A DNA stretch of 64,000 bases from Leptospira bouyouniensis (GTDB taxonomy: Bacteria; Spirochaetota; Leptospiria; Leptospirales; Leptospiraceae), in assembly GCF_004769525.1 (NCBI RefSeq), contig NZ_RQFT01000007.1:1-64000 (forward strand), read 5' to 3'. The position numbers and the translations under genes are program-made. Each line of letters starts with the position of its first letter. Position 1 is the stretch's first letter. Below the pieces are notes generated by a model. It worked only from the letters and a program-made list of their open reading frames with translations, was not told the DNA's origin and searched no databases. Below, in pieces: positions 24,386-33,615 of the stretch.

Positions 24386-25084
24386 TTAGGCGATTTTTGA
24401 GAGAGAATAGAGAGCTTCTCTGTTCAGAATATCAATACGGTTTTTGTCGACCGAGATAAATTCCCGTGCCTTAAGATCCGAAAGGGCACGAACCAGAGTT
24501 TCCGTTTTTGTTCCAATGAAAGTCGCCAATACATCACGAGTGACTTTGAGCTCCACATGGTTTTTTCGACCTTGGGCATTGTCTAAAACGATAAGGATCT
24601 CTGCTAATTTTTCATGGACTTGTTTGGTTCCCAAGGAGACCACATGTTCTTCCATCTCGCGCCATTCCTTTGCCATTTGGCGGAACACTTCTTTTTGGAA
24701 GTTATTATCATCTTTGACAAGGGCATCAATGAGGGCTCCTGTGATGTAACAGGCGTGTGTGTCCTCTACTGCCACAACATTGTGGTGTGAGATCGAATCT
24801 GAAATACAATCACGAAAGCCTACCCAATCCCCAGGTCCACTCAAACGAAGGGTTTGTTCTTTCCCACTGGCAAGTTGTACGTAACTTCGGACAAGCCCCG
24901 ATTTAATGAAAAAAAATCCTTCCGCTTTGACCCCTGCAGTCACAAGGTGTTTGCCTCTAGGAAATATTGTAAAATCTTTCCCCGCATTAATACGCTCAAT
25001 AGTTTCATGTGCAGCACAGTGCAGCACATTATGATTTTTATAATCACATAAAAAACAATCTGGATTGAGTGGAAGTTCAGACAT
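24386..25084 (-). CDS. Crp/Fnr-family regulator with N-terminal cysteine cluster
   Basis: The 232-aa protein has a cyclic-nucleotide-binding-like beta roll (about 30-145) and a C-terminal winged helix (VTRDVLATFIGTKTETLVRALSDLKAREFI). The N-terminus carries C10-x2-C13-x9-C23, with C93 and C112 further on. Oxygen-sensing FNR uses a similar N-terminal trio plus one central cysteine to hold a 4Fe-4S cluster. The spacing differs from E. coli FNR, so a redox or Fe-S sensor is likely but not certain. The ATG at 25084 is preferred over an upstream TTG because the cysteine segment then sits at the N-terminus. A perfect 25-bp palindrome lies 42 bases upstream. Confidence 0.88.
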   Translation of the reverse strand: MSELPLNPDCFLCDYKNHNVLHCAAHETIERINAGKDFTIFPRGKHLVTAGVKAEGFFFIKSGLVRSYVQLASGKEQTLRLSGPGDWVGFRDCISDSISHHNVVAVEDTHACYITGALIDALVKDDNNFQKEVFRQMAKEWREMEEHVVSLGTKQVHEKLAEILIVLDNAQGRKNHVELKVTRDVLATFIGTKTETLVRALSDLKAREFISVDKNRIDILNREALYSLSKIA

Positions 25085-25125
25085 TACACTTTTATGGTTC
25101 CCCTTACCAGTCGATTGTCGAGACA

Positions 25126-25150
25126 AAATTTTAGAAGACTTCTAAAATTT
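25126..25150. promoter_or_regulatory. 25-bp perfect palindrome upstream of the Fnr-like gene
   Basis: AAATTTTAGAAG, one central base and CTTCTAAAATTT form 12-bp arms without mismatch. It lies between the stop of the crotonase-like gene and the regulator start. It lacks a T run, so an operator, perhaps for autoregulation, is as likely as a terminator. Confidence 0.5.
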
Positions 25151-25968
25151 CATTTCCCCTTAAATTTAGGATCCCGCTTTTCTATAATACTCTGGATGGT
25201 CTCTTTAAAGTCATCCGAGATAAAATTTCGTGCTTGCGATTCTGCTTCTTTTTTCAATGCAGAATCCAATTGTTTCCAGGAGTAAAGATTCCCTTTTAAT
25301 TCTTGCAAGGCAAGCGGAGACGCCTTTGACAATGAGAGCGCAAGTTCCATCGCTCTTTCGTAAACAGAAACTTTAGGGACAGCATCAAGAGCAAGGCCCC
25401 ACTCCTTTGCCGTATTTCCATCAAAGGTTTCCCCAGTGAGGAGTATCCTTCCTCCTAAACTTTTTCCGAGCAATTCAGGTGCCAAATAACTCGAGCCCAT
25501 TCCAGGATGGATTCCAAGACGAACAAAATTAAATGAATACTTTCCATCACTTGCGAAAATTCGTAAGTCACAACCAAAGGTTAACGATAGTCCAGCACCG
25601 ATGGCATGACCATTCACAGCTGCAATGACTGGCACTGGAAGTTTTCTGACAGACAAAAAGAAACCATAAAACTTTCTCATATCACGTCTGTTTTGCGAGA
25701 AACTTTTTTCAGAAAAGGAGCGTAATAAATTTAAATCTCCGCCCGCACAAAAAACATCATTCCTTCCTGAAACGATGACGGCTCTCGGTAGATGTTTTTG
25801 TTTTCGGATCGAATGGATTAAATCAGAGAACTCTTCCCCCATTTTCCATGTCATGGAATTTCGAGAAGAGGGATTGTTCAGGAAGATGGAAAGAATAGTT
25901 CCATCTTCTGTTTCACGGGATTCTAATTCTAGGAATTCATACTCTTTGGCTTCAAATCGCGATTTCAT
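25150..25968 (-). CDS. crotonase-superfamily protein (enoyl-CoA hydratase/isomerase-like)
   Basis: The 272-aa protein has the crotonase fold marks: FLNNPSSRNSMTWKMGEEF, VSGRNDVFCAGGDLNLL (oxyanion hole), AAVNGHAIGAGLSLTFGCDLRI and LGIHPGMGSSYL. Aligned by hand with rat crotonase, the two catalytic glutamates (E144, E164) are replaced by Ser (GLSLTFGCD) and Phe (YSFNFVRLG). It is therefore probably not a hydratase; another reaction of the superfamily, such as isomerisation, thioester hydrolysis or decarboxylation, or loss of activity, is possible. It overlaps the upstream hypothetical gene by 17 bases and precedes the Fnr-like regulator. Confidence 0.88.
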   Translation of the reverse strand: MKSRFEAKEYEFLELESRETEDGTILSIFLNNPSSRNSMTWKMGEEFSDLIHSIRKQKHLPRAVIVSGRNDVFCAGGDLNLLRSFSEKSFSQNRRDMRKFYGFFLSVRKLPVPVIAAVNGHAIGAGLSLTFGCDLRIFASDGKYSFNFVRLGIHPGMGSSYLAPELLGKSLGGRILLTGETFDGNTAKEWGLALDAVPKVSVYERAMELALSLSKASPLALQELKGNLYSWKQLDSALKKEAESQARNFISDDFKETIQSIIEKRDPKFKGK

Positions 25969-26518
25969 CTATCTGAAAGGATTCGTACCAGGCTTTATCT
26001 TGTAAAGATAAAGGTTTGTTCCCAATCTCCATATTTTCAAAGTAATTGAGAAGAATTTCTAAATGTTGGCTTTCCATATTTTGGTTGGGTGATGCAGAAT
26101 CAATGCCTTTGCTAAACAAAACATCCGCACGAATTTTATCTTTGTAATGATCAGGTTTTCCAGAGAAGATCAAATGCGCTGAAATCAAATCAAATCGAAT
26201 CGTATCGACAATCCTTCGTAAAGAATCTTCAGACTCTAAATAGTATCTTGATGCCACTTCTGTTTGGAAATAATCCCCCCAAGTGATAAGATCAGGAACT
26301 GATCCCGTTTGTTCTAAAATTTTCTTTTGGGTCTCTTCATCTGTATAAAGATTACCGGCAAATCGTTCCAATATGGAATGGAGTTCTGACAAAATGGCTA
26401 CCTTTTCTGGATTGAGGAGACCTTGTCGGATCATTGGCATAAGCTCAGGATTTACATGTTTTGGGAGAGTTAGTTCCATATACTTCCCATTTCGGCGGAT
26501 TCTGTCGTTTTCTCGCAT
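25952..26518 (-). CDS. hypothetical helical protein
   Basis: This 188-aa soluble protein lacks a signal peptide or recognised domain. It reads as mostly helical: PEKVAILSELHSILERFAGNLYTDEETQKKILEQTGSVP, then LRRIVDTIRFDLISAHLIFSGKP. Start ATG at 26518; a second ATG at 26479 has GGGAAG close upstream and could be the true start. It overlaps the crotonase-like gene by 17 bases, so the two are translationally linked and may act on the same substrate. It is divergent from the DUF1577-type gene. Confidence 0.65.
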   Translation of the reverse strand: MRENDRIRRNGKYMELTLPKHVNPELMPMIRQGLLNPEKVAILSELHSILERFAGNLYTDEETQKKILEQTGSVPDLITWGDYFQTEVASRYYLESEDSLRRIVDTIRFDLISAHLIFSGKPDHYKDKIRADVLFSKGIDSASPNQNMESQHLEILLNYFENMEIGNKPLSLQDKAWYESFQIDEIAI

Positions 26519-26571
26519 ATTTTCTCAGTTAGAAAATCAGTTTTGACCCTTTAAAAATCGATAATTTTAGT

Positions 26572-27861
26572 ATGGCGATCGGCAGAACAGACTCGATGCA
26601 GGAACTCATCACGATTTTAGAATCGTTGTTTGATGAGACAATCATTGGTTCCGATGTCAACATTGTAAAACATCTCTTCTACTATTTAAAAGCTGACAAT
26701 CGTGAATTTGAATTCATTTACGAAGAGGATAACTTAGTCGCAGCCGTAGAAGAAATTGAAGCCCATACTGTCACTTTAGTGATCCCCGACCTAATTGAAA
26801 AAGGTTCCAGAAGGGCACGTGTTCGTTTTGAAGTGATGAACATCAACTACCAATTTGAAGTTGTCATCCTCGATATCCAAAAAGACCAAATTGTCATCAA
26901 AACTCCCACCGAGTTACAATCGTACCAACTCAGGACGAACAAAAGGATCCCAGTTGATGATTTGTTTATGAACTTTATCATTCTCTTTCGAAGTTTATCT
27001 GGAGGATCACGGGAAGTTGGGAAAAACCTTTATGCGGAAAGTAGATTCCCTCACTTAATGAAAGAAGTACGAAAAGACAGACCCGATAGTAAACTTATTA
27101 ATATAATGTTAACGGAGGCAATTGAACGGATTTCTAAAGATTATGAAATTCACTTTTTCAAAGATGATCAAAAGTTAAATGAATTTGACGACTTCATTAA
27201 AAAAACAATCTTACGGACATCAAAAACGATCTACATCTCGGATTGCAACCGGATCACATCATATATCAATGAATCGAATGATGATGTATTATTTAATTAT
27301 CATTCCGAACACAAAGAGATGGCAAAAGAGCTAGGTGATGAATTTGCTTTAGAATTTTTTGAATCCATGCGTAAACATGAGTCCAGGAACTTTTATGTTT
27401 CATACATTATCACTCCAATTCGATTATATGAAGATGTAGTGGGATTTATCAAAGTATATTCAACTGCCATGGAAAGATTTACGATTTCACAAAACCAAGC
27501 AGTCTATATTTTTGAACTTGCTGAAATCATCAGTTACGTATTCACGAAAATTGCAATCCAGTATGGTAGTTACGAAACCATGCAATCGACAACAAAGGTT
27601 GTAGATATTTCTCTTGATGGTTTATTATTTGAAATTTACGATAAACGATTGTTTCACTATTTAAAAAGACACAATATCATAAAAATGTTCATCCCACTCA
27701 ATAAAGAAAGGACTATGATCCTTCGTGGGGAGATCATTCGTTTTTTGGACAAGGGGGATCATTACCATTTGGGTGTGAACTACTTTAGTTCAGCACCTGA
27801 TGATATGTTGTTTTTAGAATCTTATCTATTTGAAAAGAGTATGAAAATCTTATCAGAGTAA
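26572..27861 (+). CDS. DUF1577-type protein, PilZ-like C-terminus
   Basis: The 429-aa cytoplasmic protein belongs, as far as I can judge, to the Leptospira family DUF1577. The first ~130 residues contain a beta-rich PilZ-N/YcgR-N-like part ending in YQLRTNKRIPVDD. The middle resembles a GAF-like module (YIITPIRLYEDVVGFIKVYS). The C-terminal ~100 residues (TKVVDISLDGLLFEI, LRGEIIRFLDKGDHYHLGVNYFS) look like a PilZ barrel with RxxxR degenerated. PilZ domains bind cyclic di-GMP, so a role in second-messenger output is possible. Its 3' end overlaps the convergent TPR gene by nine bases. Confidence 0.7.
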   Translation: MAIGRTDSMQELITILESLFDETIIGSDVNIVKHLFYYLKADNREFEFIYEEDNLVAAVEEIEAHTVTLVIPDLIEKGSRRARVRFEVMNINYQFEVVILDIQKDQIVIKTPTELQSYQLRTNKRIPVDDLFMNFIILFRSLSGGSREVGKNLYAESRFPHLMKEVRKDRPDSKLINIMLTEAIERISKDYEIHFFKDDQKLNEFDDFIKKTILRTSKTIYISDCNRITSYINESNDDVLFNYHSEHKEMAKELGDEFALEFFESMRKHESRNFYVSYIITPIRLYEDVVGFIKVYSTAMERFTISQNQAVYIFELAEIISYVFTKIAIQYGSYETMQSTTKVVDISLDGLLFEIYDKRLFHYLKRHNIIKMFIPLNKERTMILRGEIIRFLDKGDHYHLGVNYFSSAPDDMLFLESYLFEKSMKILSE

Positions 27862-29016
27862 TCCGGATTGTTTTTCGGCAAGTCTGATTGCGTTCAATAA
27901 TTCTTCCGAAAGAGTGGTTTCACCTGTATAGTACAATCGCAAAAGTTTTCCATGTTCTACAAGTTTTGCTCTGTAGGTGGTTTCTTCCATTGTGCCCCTA
28001 GTTTCTTTCCAGCGTAAATTATAAAATTCGCAAGCAAGTTTGTGCAGATAATAATCTGATTTTCGTAGGGAATAAGCTTTGTTTAAAAATTCTTCCGATT
28101 GACTCGCCAATTCATCCCTGGATTTTCGAAGGTCAACTGAATTTCCAGCCAGGTTTGTATGTAATAAGTTTAGAAATGTAACTTCAAAACTATAAAGCCA
28201 AACTTCGTAAATTTTAGGATACAAAGTGCGGGCTTCTTTTGCAACTTGAGGCATAAGTTCTAATTGTTTTTTATTTTCTTTACCTTCAACTTTGAAGTAA
28301 TAAGTTAAAAACCTTAAATAATCAACTAAGAATAACAAACGTTCTTGGGGATTCGAAAATCGTTCTCTATTTTTCCAAGCCATTGAATATTCGAATGCGG
28401 TAGAAACATATCCTTCCCCATCTTTCCAATGAGCTTTCCCAAGTGCATAATGCAAATCTGGTGAACTTTGGTCTAGAGAAACTGCATGTTTGTATTTACG
28501 TAGGGCTTCATCCATTTGGCCTTTGGCAAAATAATGATCCCCTTGTTTTTTAGCGATGAAAGCCTCTTCGTACTTGGTGGTGTCTAGTAACCTAGCGGCC
28601 GTTACTGGTCTATCTTCAATCAACCGTAAATAACCTTCACCTCTAACTTGCCATCCAAAAAAAGTAGTGAGATAAACTGATTTCACTGTGATCATTCCCA
28701 CAATATTTCCATCACGGAATGTTTTGTGGTCCTGATTCTTTTCTAATAAATATAAGGTTTGGCCAACACGAATCCCTTTGGGATCGGCAACTTTGATCGT
28801 TACGGTGTCTGGTCTTGTGTCGACTTCTAACTCTTGGGAAAGTTTATCCACTTCGTAAAAACTTGCTTTTTCGATGCCAACAACTTCCCCTACCACAATC
28901 ATTCGTAAAGGATCTAAGGAAGATTGGCTTCTGAAAGCAAACGCCATCCGATCTGTTGGTGACTGTGCCCATAAAAAGGAAACCAGTAAAAAAGGGAGGA
29001 TAAACAGTCGAACCAT
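27853..29016 (-). CDS. exported TPR-repeat protein
   Basis: The 387-aa protein has a signal peptide (MVRLFILPFLLVSFLWAQS), a beta-rich region of about 120 residues (VVGEVVGIEKASFYEVDKL, TVTIKVADPKGIRVGQTLYLL) and tetratricopeptide repeats from about residue 155 (GDHYFAKGQMDEALRKYKHA, LDQSSPDLHYALGKAHWKDG). It is probably periplasmic and serves protein-protein contacts. It stands alone between penicillin acylase, with a terminator between them, and the convergent DUF1577-type gene. Function unknown. Confidence 0.72.
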   Translation of the reverse strand: MVRLFILPFLLVSFLWAQSPTDRMAFAFRSQSSLDPLRMIVVGEVVGIEKASFYEVDKLSQELEVDTRPDTVTIKVADPKGIRVGQTLYLLEKNQDHKTFRDGNIVGMITVKSVYLTTFFGWQVRGEGYLRLIEDRPVTAARLLDTTKYEEAFIAKKQGDHYFAKGQMDEALRKYKHAVSLDQSSPDLHYALGKAHWKDGEGYVSTAFEYSMAWKNRERFSNPQERLLFLVDYLRFLTYYFKVEGKENKKQLELMPQVAKEARTLYPKIYEVWLYSFEVTFLNLLHTNLAGNSVDLRKSRDELASQSEEFLNKAYSLRKSDYYLHKLACEFYNLRWKETRGTMEETTYRAKLVEHGKLLRLYYTGETTLSEELLNAIRLAEKQSGLL

Positions 29017-29055
29017 CTAAGGTAAGGATCGACCGAATTTAAAACTCTGTGAGAA

Positions 29056-29090
29056 GAAAAATAAAATCCCTACCAGATCGGTAGGGAAAA
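29056..29090 (-). terminator. terminator after the penicillin acylase gene
   Basis: TCCCTACC, loop of five and GGTAGGGA form an 8-bp stem. On the minus strand it is followed by TTTTATTTTT. It separates the acylase from the TPR gene. Confidence 0.85.
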
Positions 29091-29095
29091 ATCTC

Positions 29096-31603
29096 TTATT
29101 TAGGAAGGAATTCTAAACGGTATTTACCTTCCCCAACTTGGTTTTTCGAGTACAATATCTTTCTATGGACCCCATTCGTATAATCTTCCACAAGGTTACC
29201 ATAAAAAGGACTTCCTAAATTCCCACTGTTACCAATTGGGAGTTGGGTCAAGGATTCTTCAAACCTACCATAATCTATGACCCGACGTTTGGAAGGCCCT
29301 GAAGTCGCTATCCAGTCTTCTTTCATCAGTTTGTATTTTAGGTTATTGACCACTTCCGCTCCACCTGAACTTGGTAATGGACCAATATCAAATATCCCAC
29401 CAATCAATGGTAATACGCCAAGTGGGTGAGGGTGTTTGATTTTGTATAAGTGTTTCCATTTCCATAGGCTTGGAGAAGCAGAAACATTTTTCTCCAGATA
29501 CTTCGCTGTCTCTTCAATGGAACGATTCAAAATATCTTCTCTTGTTTCCACTACACCTGATGTCCTCAAATCATCCCAATAATTGGAATTTGGATTTCGA
29601 ATGAAACGTCGATAGGCATTCCAATATTCTGCCAATTCACCATACATCTCAAAATTTTCTTTGCCCATTTCATCTATTAGGAGTTCTTTTAAAGTAATGT
29701 AAAAGAACACATCATAAACTGCCGCTCCTTGAGATTCTGGAAAATGTTCAAAATTCCAATGTTTTAATATTTCTAGAACTTTTTTTCCACCTAACGTCTT
29801 AGGCTGTTTTACTGACGCAAATACAATTTCTAAGTACTCAGGTGCAAAGGAAGAGACGGAATCAGTTTGGATCGCTGCAAGTTCTTCTAAACTCCATTTT
29901 TCTTGAGTTTCCAAGATCCCAACTAACCTTTGAAAACGATCAGGAGGTTGCCAATTTCCCTCAGGTTTTCCAAGACCAGGTAAACTCTGGTTTGTCACTA
30001 GGTTATTTGCTGTAACAATGATTCCATTCTTAGGATTGATGATTTTCGGATTGTTTTTTGAAGGAACATATCCAATCACATCGTTTTCACCGGTGGATCC
30101 TTCTAAAATTTTCCTTGGATTCCCAGTTTTTAAAATTGGGAACCGACCCACTGCATAATAAGCAATGTTTCCATCCTTGTCCGCATAACTAAAATTAAGA
30201 CCCGGAGCGCCAATCATTGATGAGGCGGAGTCCAGTTCTTGAAACGACTTGGATTTTCCCATTTTGTATAGCACATCAAGTAGTGGATTTTCCAAATGGT
30301 GGTGAGCCCAATATAAACTGACTGGTCTACCTTTATAACCTTTGATATGTTCAGTGATGATTGGTCCATGGCCCGTGATGGCCACTTCCAAAGGAATAGT
30401 AGTTCCATCCTTTTTTTTGATTTCATCTTTGTAGTAAGTTAACTCTTTCCAAGTTGAACCAGATTTGTATTTCCCAGCTTCAATGGTTTCTAAATACAAA
30501 TTCACATCATCTTGTTCTAACATGGTGAGTCCCCAAGCTTTGTCACGATTGTGAGCAATGAGAGGGAAAGGAATAATCGACAAAAAATACCCATAGTTTT
30601 CATACCCTGGGTATTCGATATAGGCTTCATACCATGCACCAGGATTGGATAATGCAATATGTGGGTCGTTGGCAAGGACTGCTCCACCACTTGATGAACG
30701 ACTCGGAGCGACAAGCCATGAATTACTTCCTTCGAGTGGTTCAATTGGGATTTGGAGTGAACTGACAAATTCCACCAACTGCTTTAGGTTTGTAATCTCT
30801 TTTGGTTTTCCATTATTCTTTGTCGCAATCTTTTGGTCCAAAATGTTTGTATGGTTTTGATTGAGTTTCTTCGGATCCTGTATTGCCAGTTTTTTAATTC
30901 CAGGTTGAGATTCCAAAATGGATGCATTTTGTTCAAAGTCATACCTTGGAAAAAGTTCACTCGCTGATCTTCCAACTAACTCAGATTCCATAATCGTATA
31001 TAAACTATCCGATTTAATTCCTTCTGCGAATGAAAATCCCATATAAAACAAAAAGGAAATGGCATCTACCCGATCGAAAGGTCGTGGTTTAATTCCAAGG
31101 ATCGTGTATTCGATTGGTAAACTTTCAGTTTCTAGAAAATGGTTCACACCTTCCAAAAACCAATCGAGCTGTTCCCAAGCTTCTGGATAAATGTGTTTTG
31201 TCTGGTTGGCATAAGTTTCTGCCGATTGTTTCAATAATAGTGATTTGAGAAACTGATCAGAAGGGATCAATTTTTCACCAAAAATTTCAGTTAGTTCCCC
31301 TTTTCCAATCCGTCTTTGTAATTCCATTTGGAAAATTCGATCTTGCGCCATCGTAAAACCTAACGCAAAATAGGCGGACTTTGCATCTTCGCCAACAATG
31401 TGAGGAATCCCAACTTCATCTCGAATTACTGTAGCTTTCGAAGAAAGTTTATCAGAACGAATCTCACCTTGGTATTTTGGAGCTTTGATGGATACAAGAC
31501 CCCAAAATAAGATGTGTAATGTCACTGGCAAAGAAAGGATAAATAGAATTAAGAGACTTATAAATGGTCTCTTTTTGATAAATGTTTTGATTTGGTTTAA
31601 CAT
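29096..31603 (-). CDS. penicillin acylase-family N-terminal-nucleophile amidohydrolase
   Basis: The 835-aa precursor is anchored or exported by an N-terminal hydrophobic segment (about 14-37). The A-chain region contains DEVGIPHIVGEDAKSAYFALGF and QDRIFQMELQRRIGKGELTEIFG. Autocatalytic cleavage is expected before S293 in EGSNSWLVAP, which then becomes the nucleophile of the B chain; VLANDPHI and the later NNLV segment fit the family oxyanion and Asn positions. Family members cleave penicillin, acyl-homoserine lactones or other N-acyl amides; the substrate here cannot be told. It starts three bases after the stop of a membrane-anchored protein gene and ends at a terminator. Confidence 0.9.
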   Translation of the reverse strand: MLNQIKTFIKKRPFISLLILFILSLPVTLHILFWGLVSIKAPKYQGEIRSDKLSSKATVIRDEVGIPHIVGEDAKSAYFALGFTMAQDRIFQMELQRRIGKGELTEIFGEKLIPSDQFLKSLLLKQSAETYANQTKHIYPEAWEQLDWFLEGVNHFLETESLPIEYTILGIKPRPFDRVDAISFLFYMGFSFAEGIKSDSLYTIMESELVGRSASELFPRYDFEQNASILESQPGIKKLAIQDPKKLNQNHTNILDQKIATKNNGKPKEITNLKQLVEFVSSLQIPIEPLEGSNSWLVAPSRSSSGGAVLANDPHIALSNPGAWYEAYIEYPGYENYGYFLSIIPFPLIAHNRDKAWGLTMLEQDDVNLYLETIEAGKYKSGSTWKELTYYKDEIKKKDGTTIPLEVAITGHGPIITEHIKGYKGRPVSLYWAHHHLENPLLDVLYKMGKSKSFQELDSASSMIGAPGLNFSYADKDGNIAYYAVGRFPILKTGNPRKILEGSTGENDVIGYVPSKNNPKIINPKNGIIVTANNLVTNQSLPGLGKPEGNWQPPDRFQRLVGILETQEKWSLEELAAIQTDSVSSFAPEYLEIVFASVKQPKTLGGKKVLEILKHWNFEHFPESQGAAVYDVFFYITLKELLIDEMGKENFEMYGELAEYWNAYRRFIRNPNSNYWDDLRTSGVVETREDILNRSIEETAKYLEKNVSASPSLWKWKHLYKIKHPHPLGVLPLIGGIFDIGPLPSSGGAEVVNNLKYKLMKEDWIATSGPSKRRVIDYGRFEESLTQLPIGNSGNLGSPFYGNLVEDYTNGVHRKILYSKNQVGEGKYRLEFLPK

Positions 31604-31606
31604 AGT

Positions 31607-32809
31607 TTATTGTAATGCTTTAATTTGACGAATTCTGTTTTGTTTGTCAGCAGAGTCCCAAGCTGCATTCGAAAATGATTCCACCTTATAGTATTTGGTT
31701 TTGTATTCATCTTTATAAGGCACCACAAGTTCGCGGTCTGGTTCTGTTGTTTTGGCTGCTTGGATTTTTCGAAGCCCTTCTGCACCTTGGTTGAACCATT
31801 CAGGATCAATTGGTAAATTGACTCGGTGGCCACGAAAGGATGTAGCAATGTATGGACCATCTAAATCTTTATCACGAAGGATTTTCCCGTAAAAAGTAAA
31901 TTCTACTTCGTTAGATCCGGAAACTAAATCACCATCATACACTGCATAGGCGATATATTCTCCATTTTTTTCATCTTTTAAATTTGCTTCTAAATGATAC
32001 TTCCCTTTTTTATAAACATTTACGACAGATCTAACTATGAGAGATCCATCTTGTAATGAATCTGAGAAAACTCCATTAAATTCTGCAGGGATCGAAGGGC
32101 TGGAAAAAAAACTAGATGTTAAAGTTGTTTTTAAATTTTCAGGACCATAGGTAATTTCTGCGACAAGAGACATTTGTCCCCAATCAGCTTTTTGAGGTTT
32201 CCAAGAGAATGTGTGTATATTATCCCCTCGTGTTTGGTCACCGTCAGTTCCATTATCATTCACGGAAGCACTCACAACTCCATACCGCTGACCTTCCCAT
32301 TCTTTGAATACTTGGTGAGAATCGATGGAAACTTTTACACGATTTCTTGCCTTATCACGACATTCTAGTGTAACATACATCATATCCTTGTTTCCAATCA
32401 CAGCCCATGTTTTTGGTTGGAACATACAAACATAACCAGTTGGCTCATTCGTTTTTGCATCAATGGTATAATCAGGTGATGTTTCAATGATAAATGGAAA
32501 CGCTAAATCATGATTGAGGATGGACATCGGTCTTGAAAATGGTGGGTATTCCGCCCATTCCATATATTTTTCTAAAATAAATTCTGGAGTTGCACCATCA
32601 TCAGGAATTCCCTCTCCACCTACGCCACCTTCTCCTCCTGATTCATAACCTTGCGTTGGATCAGAACTATTTGCCATTCTTTCTTGTCTTGCTTTTTCTT
32701 TTGCTTCTTGGTCGGTTCCGAAACCGTCCTTTACGAAATAAAAGATCAAACCTACCAACACCAGTATAACAATAGTTAGATACAATCCGTATCTACGAAA
32801 TAAATCCAT
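31607..32809 (-). CDS. membrane-anchored periplasmic protein, function unknown
   Basis: The 400-aa protein has one N-terminal membrane span (YGLYLTIVILVLVGLIFYFV), then a Gly/Glu-rich linker (GYESGGEGGVGGEGIPDDG) and a beta-rich periplasmic domain with immunoglobulin-like strands (KGKYHLEANLKDEKNGEYIAYAVYDG). No motif is recognised. The next gene, penicillin acylase, begins three bases after its stop, so they share a transcript and perhaps a process in the periplasm. Upstream, 70 bases separate it from the lytic transglycosylase gene on the same strand. Confidence 0.7.
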   Translation of the reverse strand: MDLFRRYGLYLTIVILVLVGLIFYFVKDGFGTDQEAKEKARQERMANSSDPTQGYESGGEGGVGGEGIPDDGATPEFILEKYMEWAEYPPFSRPMSILNHDLAFPFIIETSPDYTIDAKTNEPTGYVCMFQPKTWAVIGNKDMMYVTLECRDKARNRVKVSIDSHQVFKEWEGQRYGVVSASVNDNGTDGDQTRGDNIHTFSWKPQKADWGQMSLVAEITYGPENLKTTLTSSFFSSPSIPAEFNGVFSDSLQDGSLIVRSVVNVYKKGKYHLEANLKDEKNGEYIAYAVYDGDLVSGSNEVEFTFYGKILRDKDLDGPYIATSFRGHRVNLPIDPEWFNQGAEGLRKIQAAKTTEPDRELVVPYKDEYKTKYYKVESFSNAAWDSADKQNRIRQIKALQ

Positions 32810-32879
32810 ACGCTCCCTTCCTTTTCTTTTATAAAACGGTTAAGAGCCTTGTCGGTTTTGAAACGATGTAAAGTAAAAT

Positions 32880-33545
32880 TTAAATGGAAAAGAGACTCGC
32901 TAACGATTCAGAAATCGGAATTTCGGACGGTATTGGCATTTGTTTCCATTCTTCATAGTATTTGTATACTGTTCGTGAATAAGAAGGAACACCACCAAAT
33001 CGTTTATAACCTCCAAGCCCTGCATTATAAGCTAACAATGTTGCTTCGAGACTGTCTGTACGTTCCATTAAATAATTCAAATAAAGAACACCTAATAAAA
33101 GATTTGTTTCTGGTTCGAAGAGTTCTTTTTCCGAAGAAAACGGAATCCCTTCTTTTTTGGCAAGCCACTTGGCTGTTTCCGGCATCACTTGCATTAGGCC
33201 AAGTGCCCCTTTATGCGATTTGGCGCGGGTATGGAATTGTGATTCTGTTTGGATGAGTCCAACCAAAAAACCCAATTTATCAACGGGGGAATTGTTTGAA
33301 ACCTTTGCCTTTTTAGGAAATCGTAGATGATACGAGGCCCTTTCTACCACAAGGACTAAGTCCTTTTGTTCTTTCCTGGATAACCCTGGACGGTTTTTCG
33401 CGATCAAGGAATGTAATTTTAGTTTCGCAGTGTCATTCTTAGGAGAATTGCCTGCTGGGTTGATTTTTCCGTAAGATTCGAAAAAGAATAACAAAACCAG
33501 CCCGAACAACGCCAATTTATTTGAGATTTTAGAAAGTTTTCGCAT
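32880..33545 (-). CDS. lytic transglycosylase (SLT domain), exported
   Basis: This 221-aa enzyme cleaves peptidoglycan glycan strands. A signal sequence (LALFGLVLLFFFESYG) precedes a lysozyme-like SLT domain with the catalytic glutamate in LIQTESQFHTRAKSHKGALGLMQVMPETA, the later LLGVLYLNYLM and the AYNAGLGGYKRFGG motif. All family marks are intact. The gene is divergent from, and its ATG overlaps the far upstream frame of, the histidine kinase. A 25-bp palindrome sits 16 bases upstream of its start, so the two genes may be co-controlled. Confidence 0.92.
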   Translation of the reverse strand: MRKLSKISNKLALFGLVLLFFFESYGKINPAGNSPKNDTAKLKLHSLIAKNRPGLSRKEQKDLVLVVERASYHLRFPKKAKVSNNSPVDKLGFLVGLIQTESQFHTRAKSHKGALGLMQVMPETAKWLAKKEGIPFSSEKELFEPETNLLLGVLYLNYLMERTDSLEATLLAYNAGLGGYKRFGGVPSYSRTVYKYYEEWKQMPIPSEIPISESLASLFSI

Positions 33546-33560
33546 GGTGACTTACCGCCT

Positions 33561-33585
33561 CCTTATTGTGCATCGCACAATAAGG
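33561..33585. promoter_or_regulatory. operator-like palindrome 1 (CCTTATTGTGC-N3-GCACAATAAGG)
   Basis: Perfect 11-bp inverted arms flank ATC, between the divergent transglycosylase and histidine kinase genes. The core TTGTGC-N3-GCACAA recurs 58 bp away. Confidence 0.65.
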
Positions 33586-33615
33586 CCAGTTTCTGGTAAC
33601 CTCTCAGGAGGGCAA

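Noticed and set aside
33544..33615. First 24 codons of the longest histidine kinase frame
   Set aside because: They contain the 25-bp palindrome and have no ribosome site; AGGAGGG before GTG at 33616 is far better.
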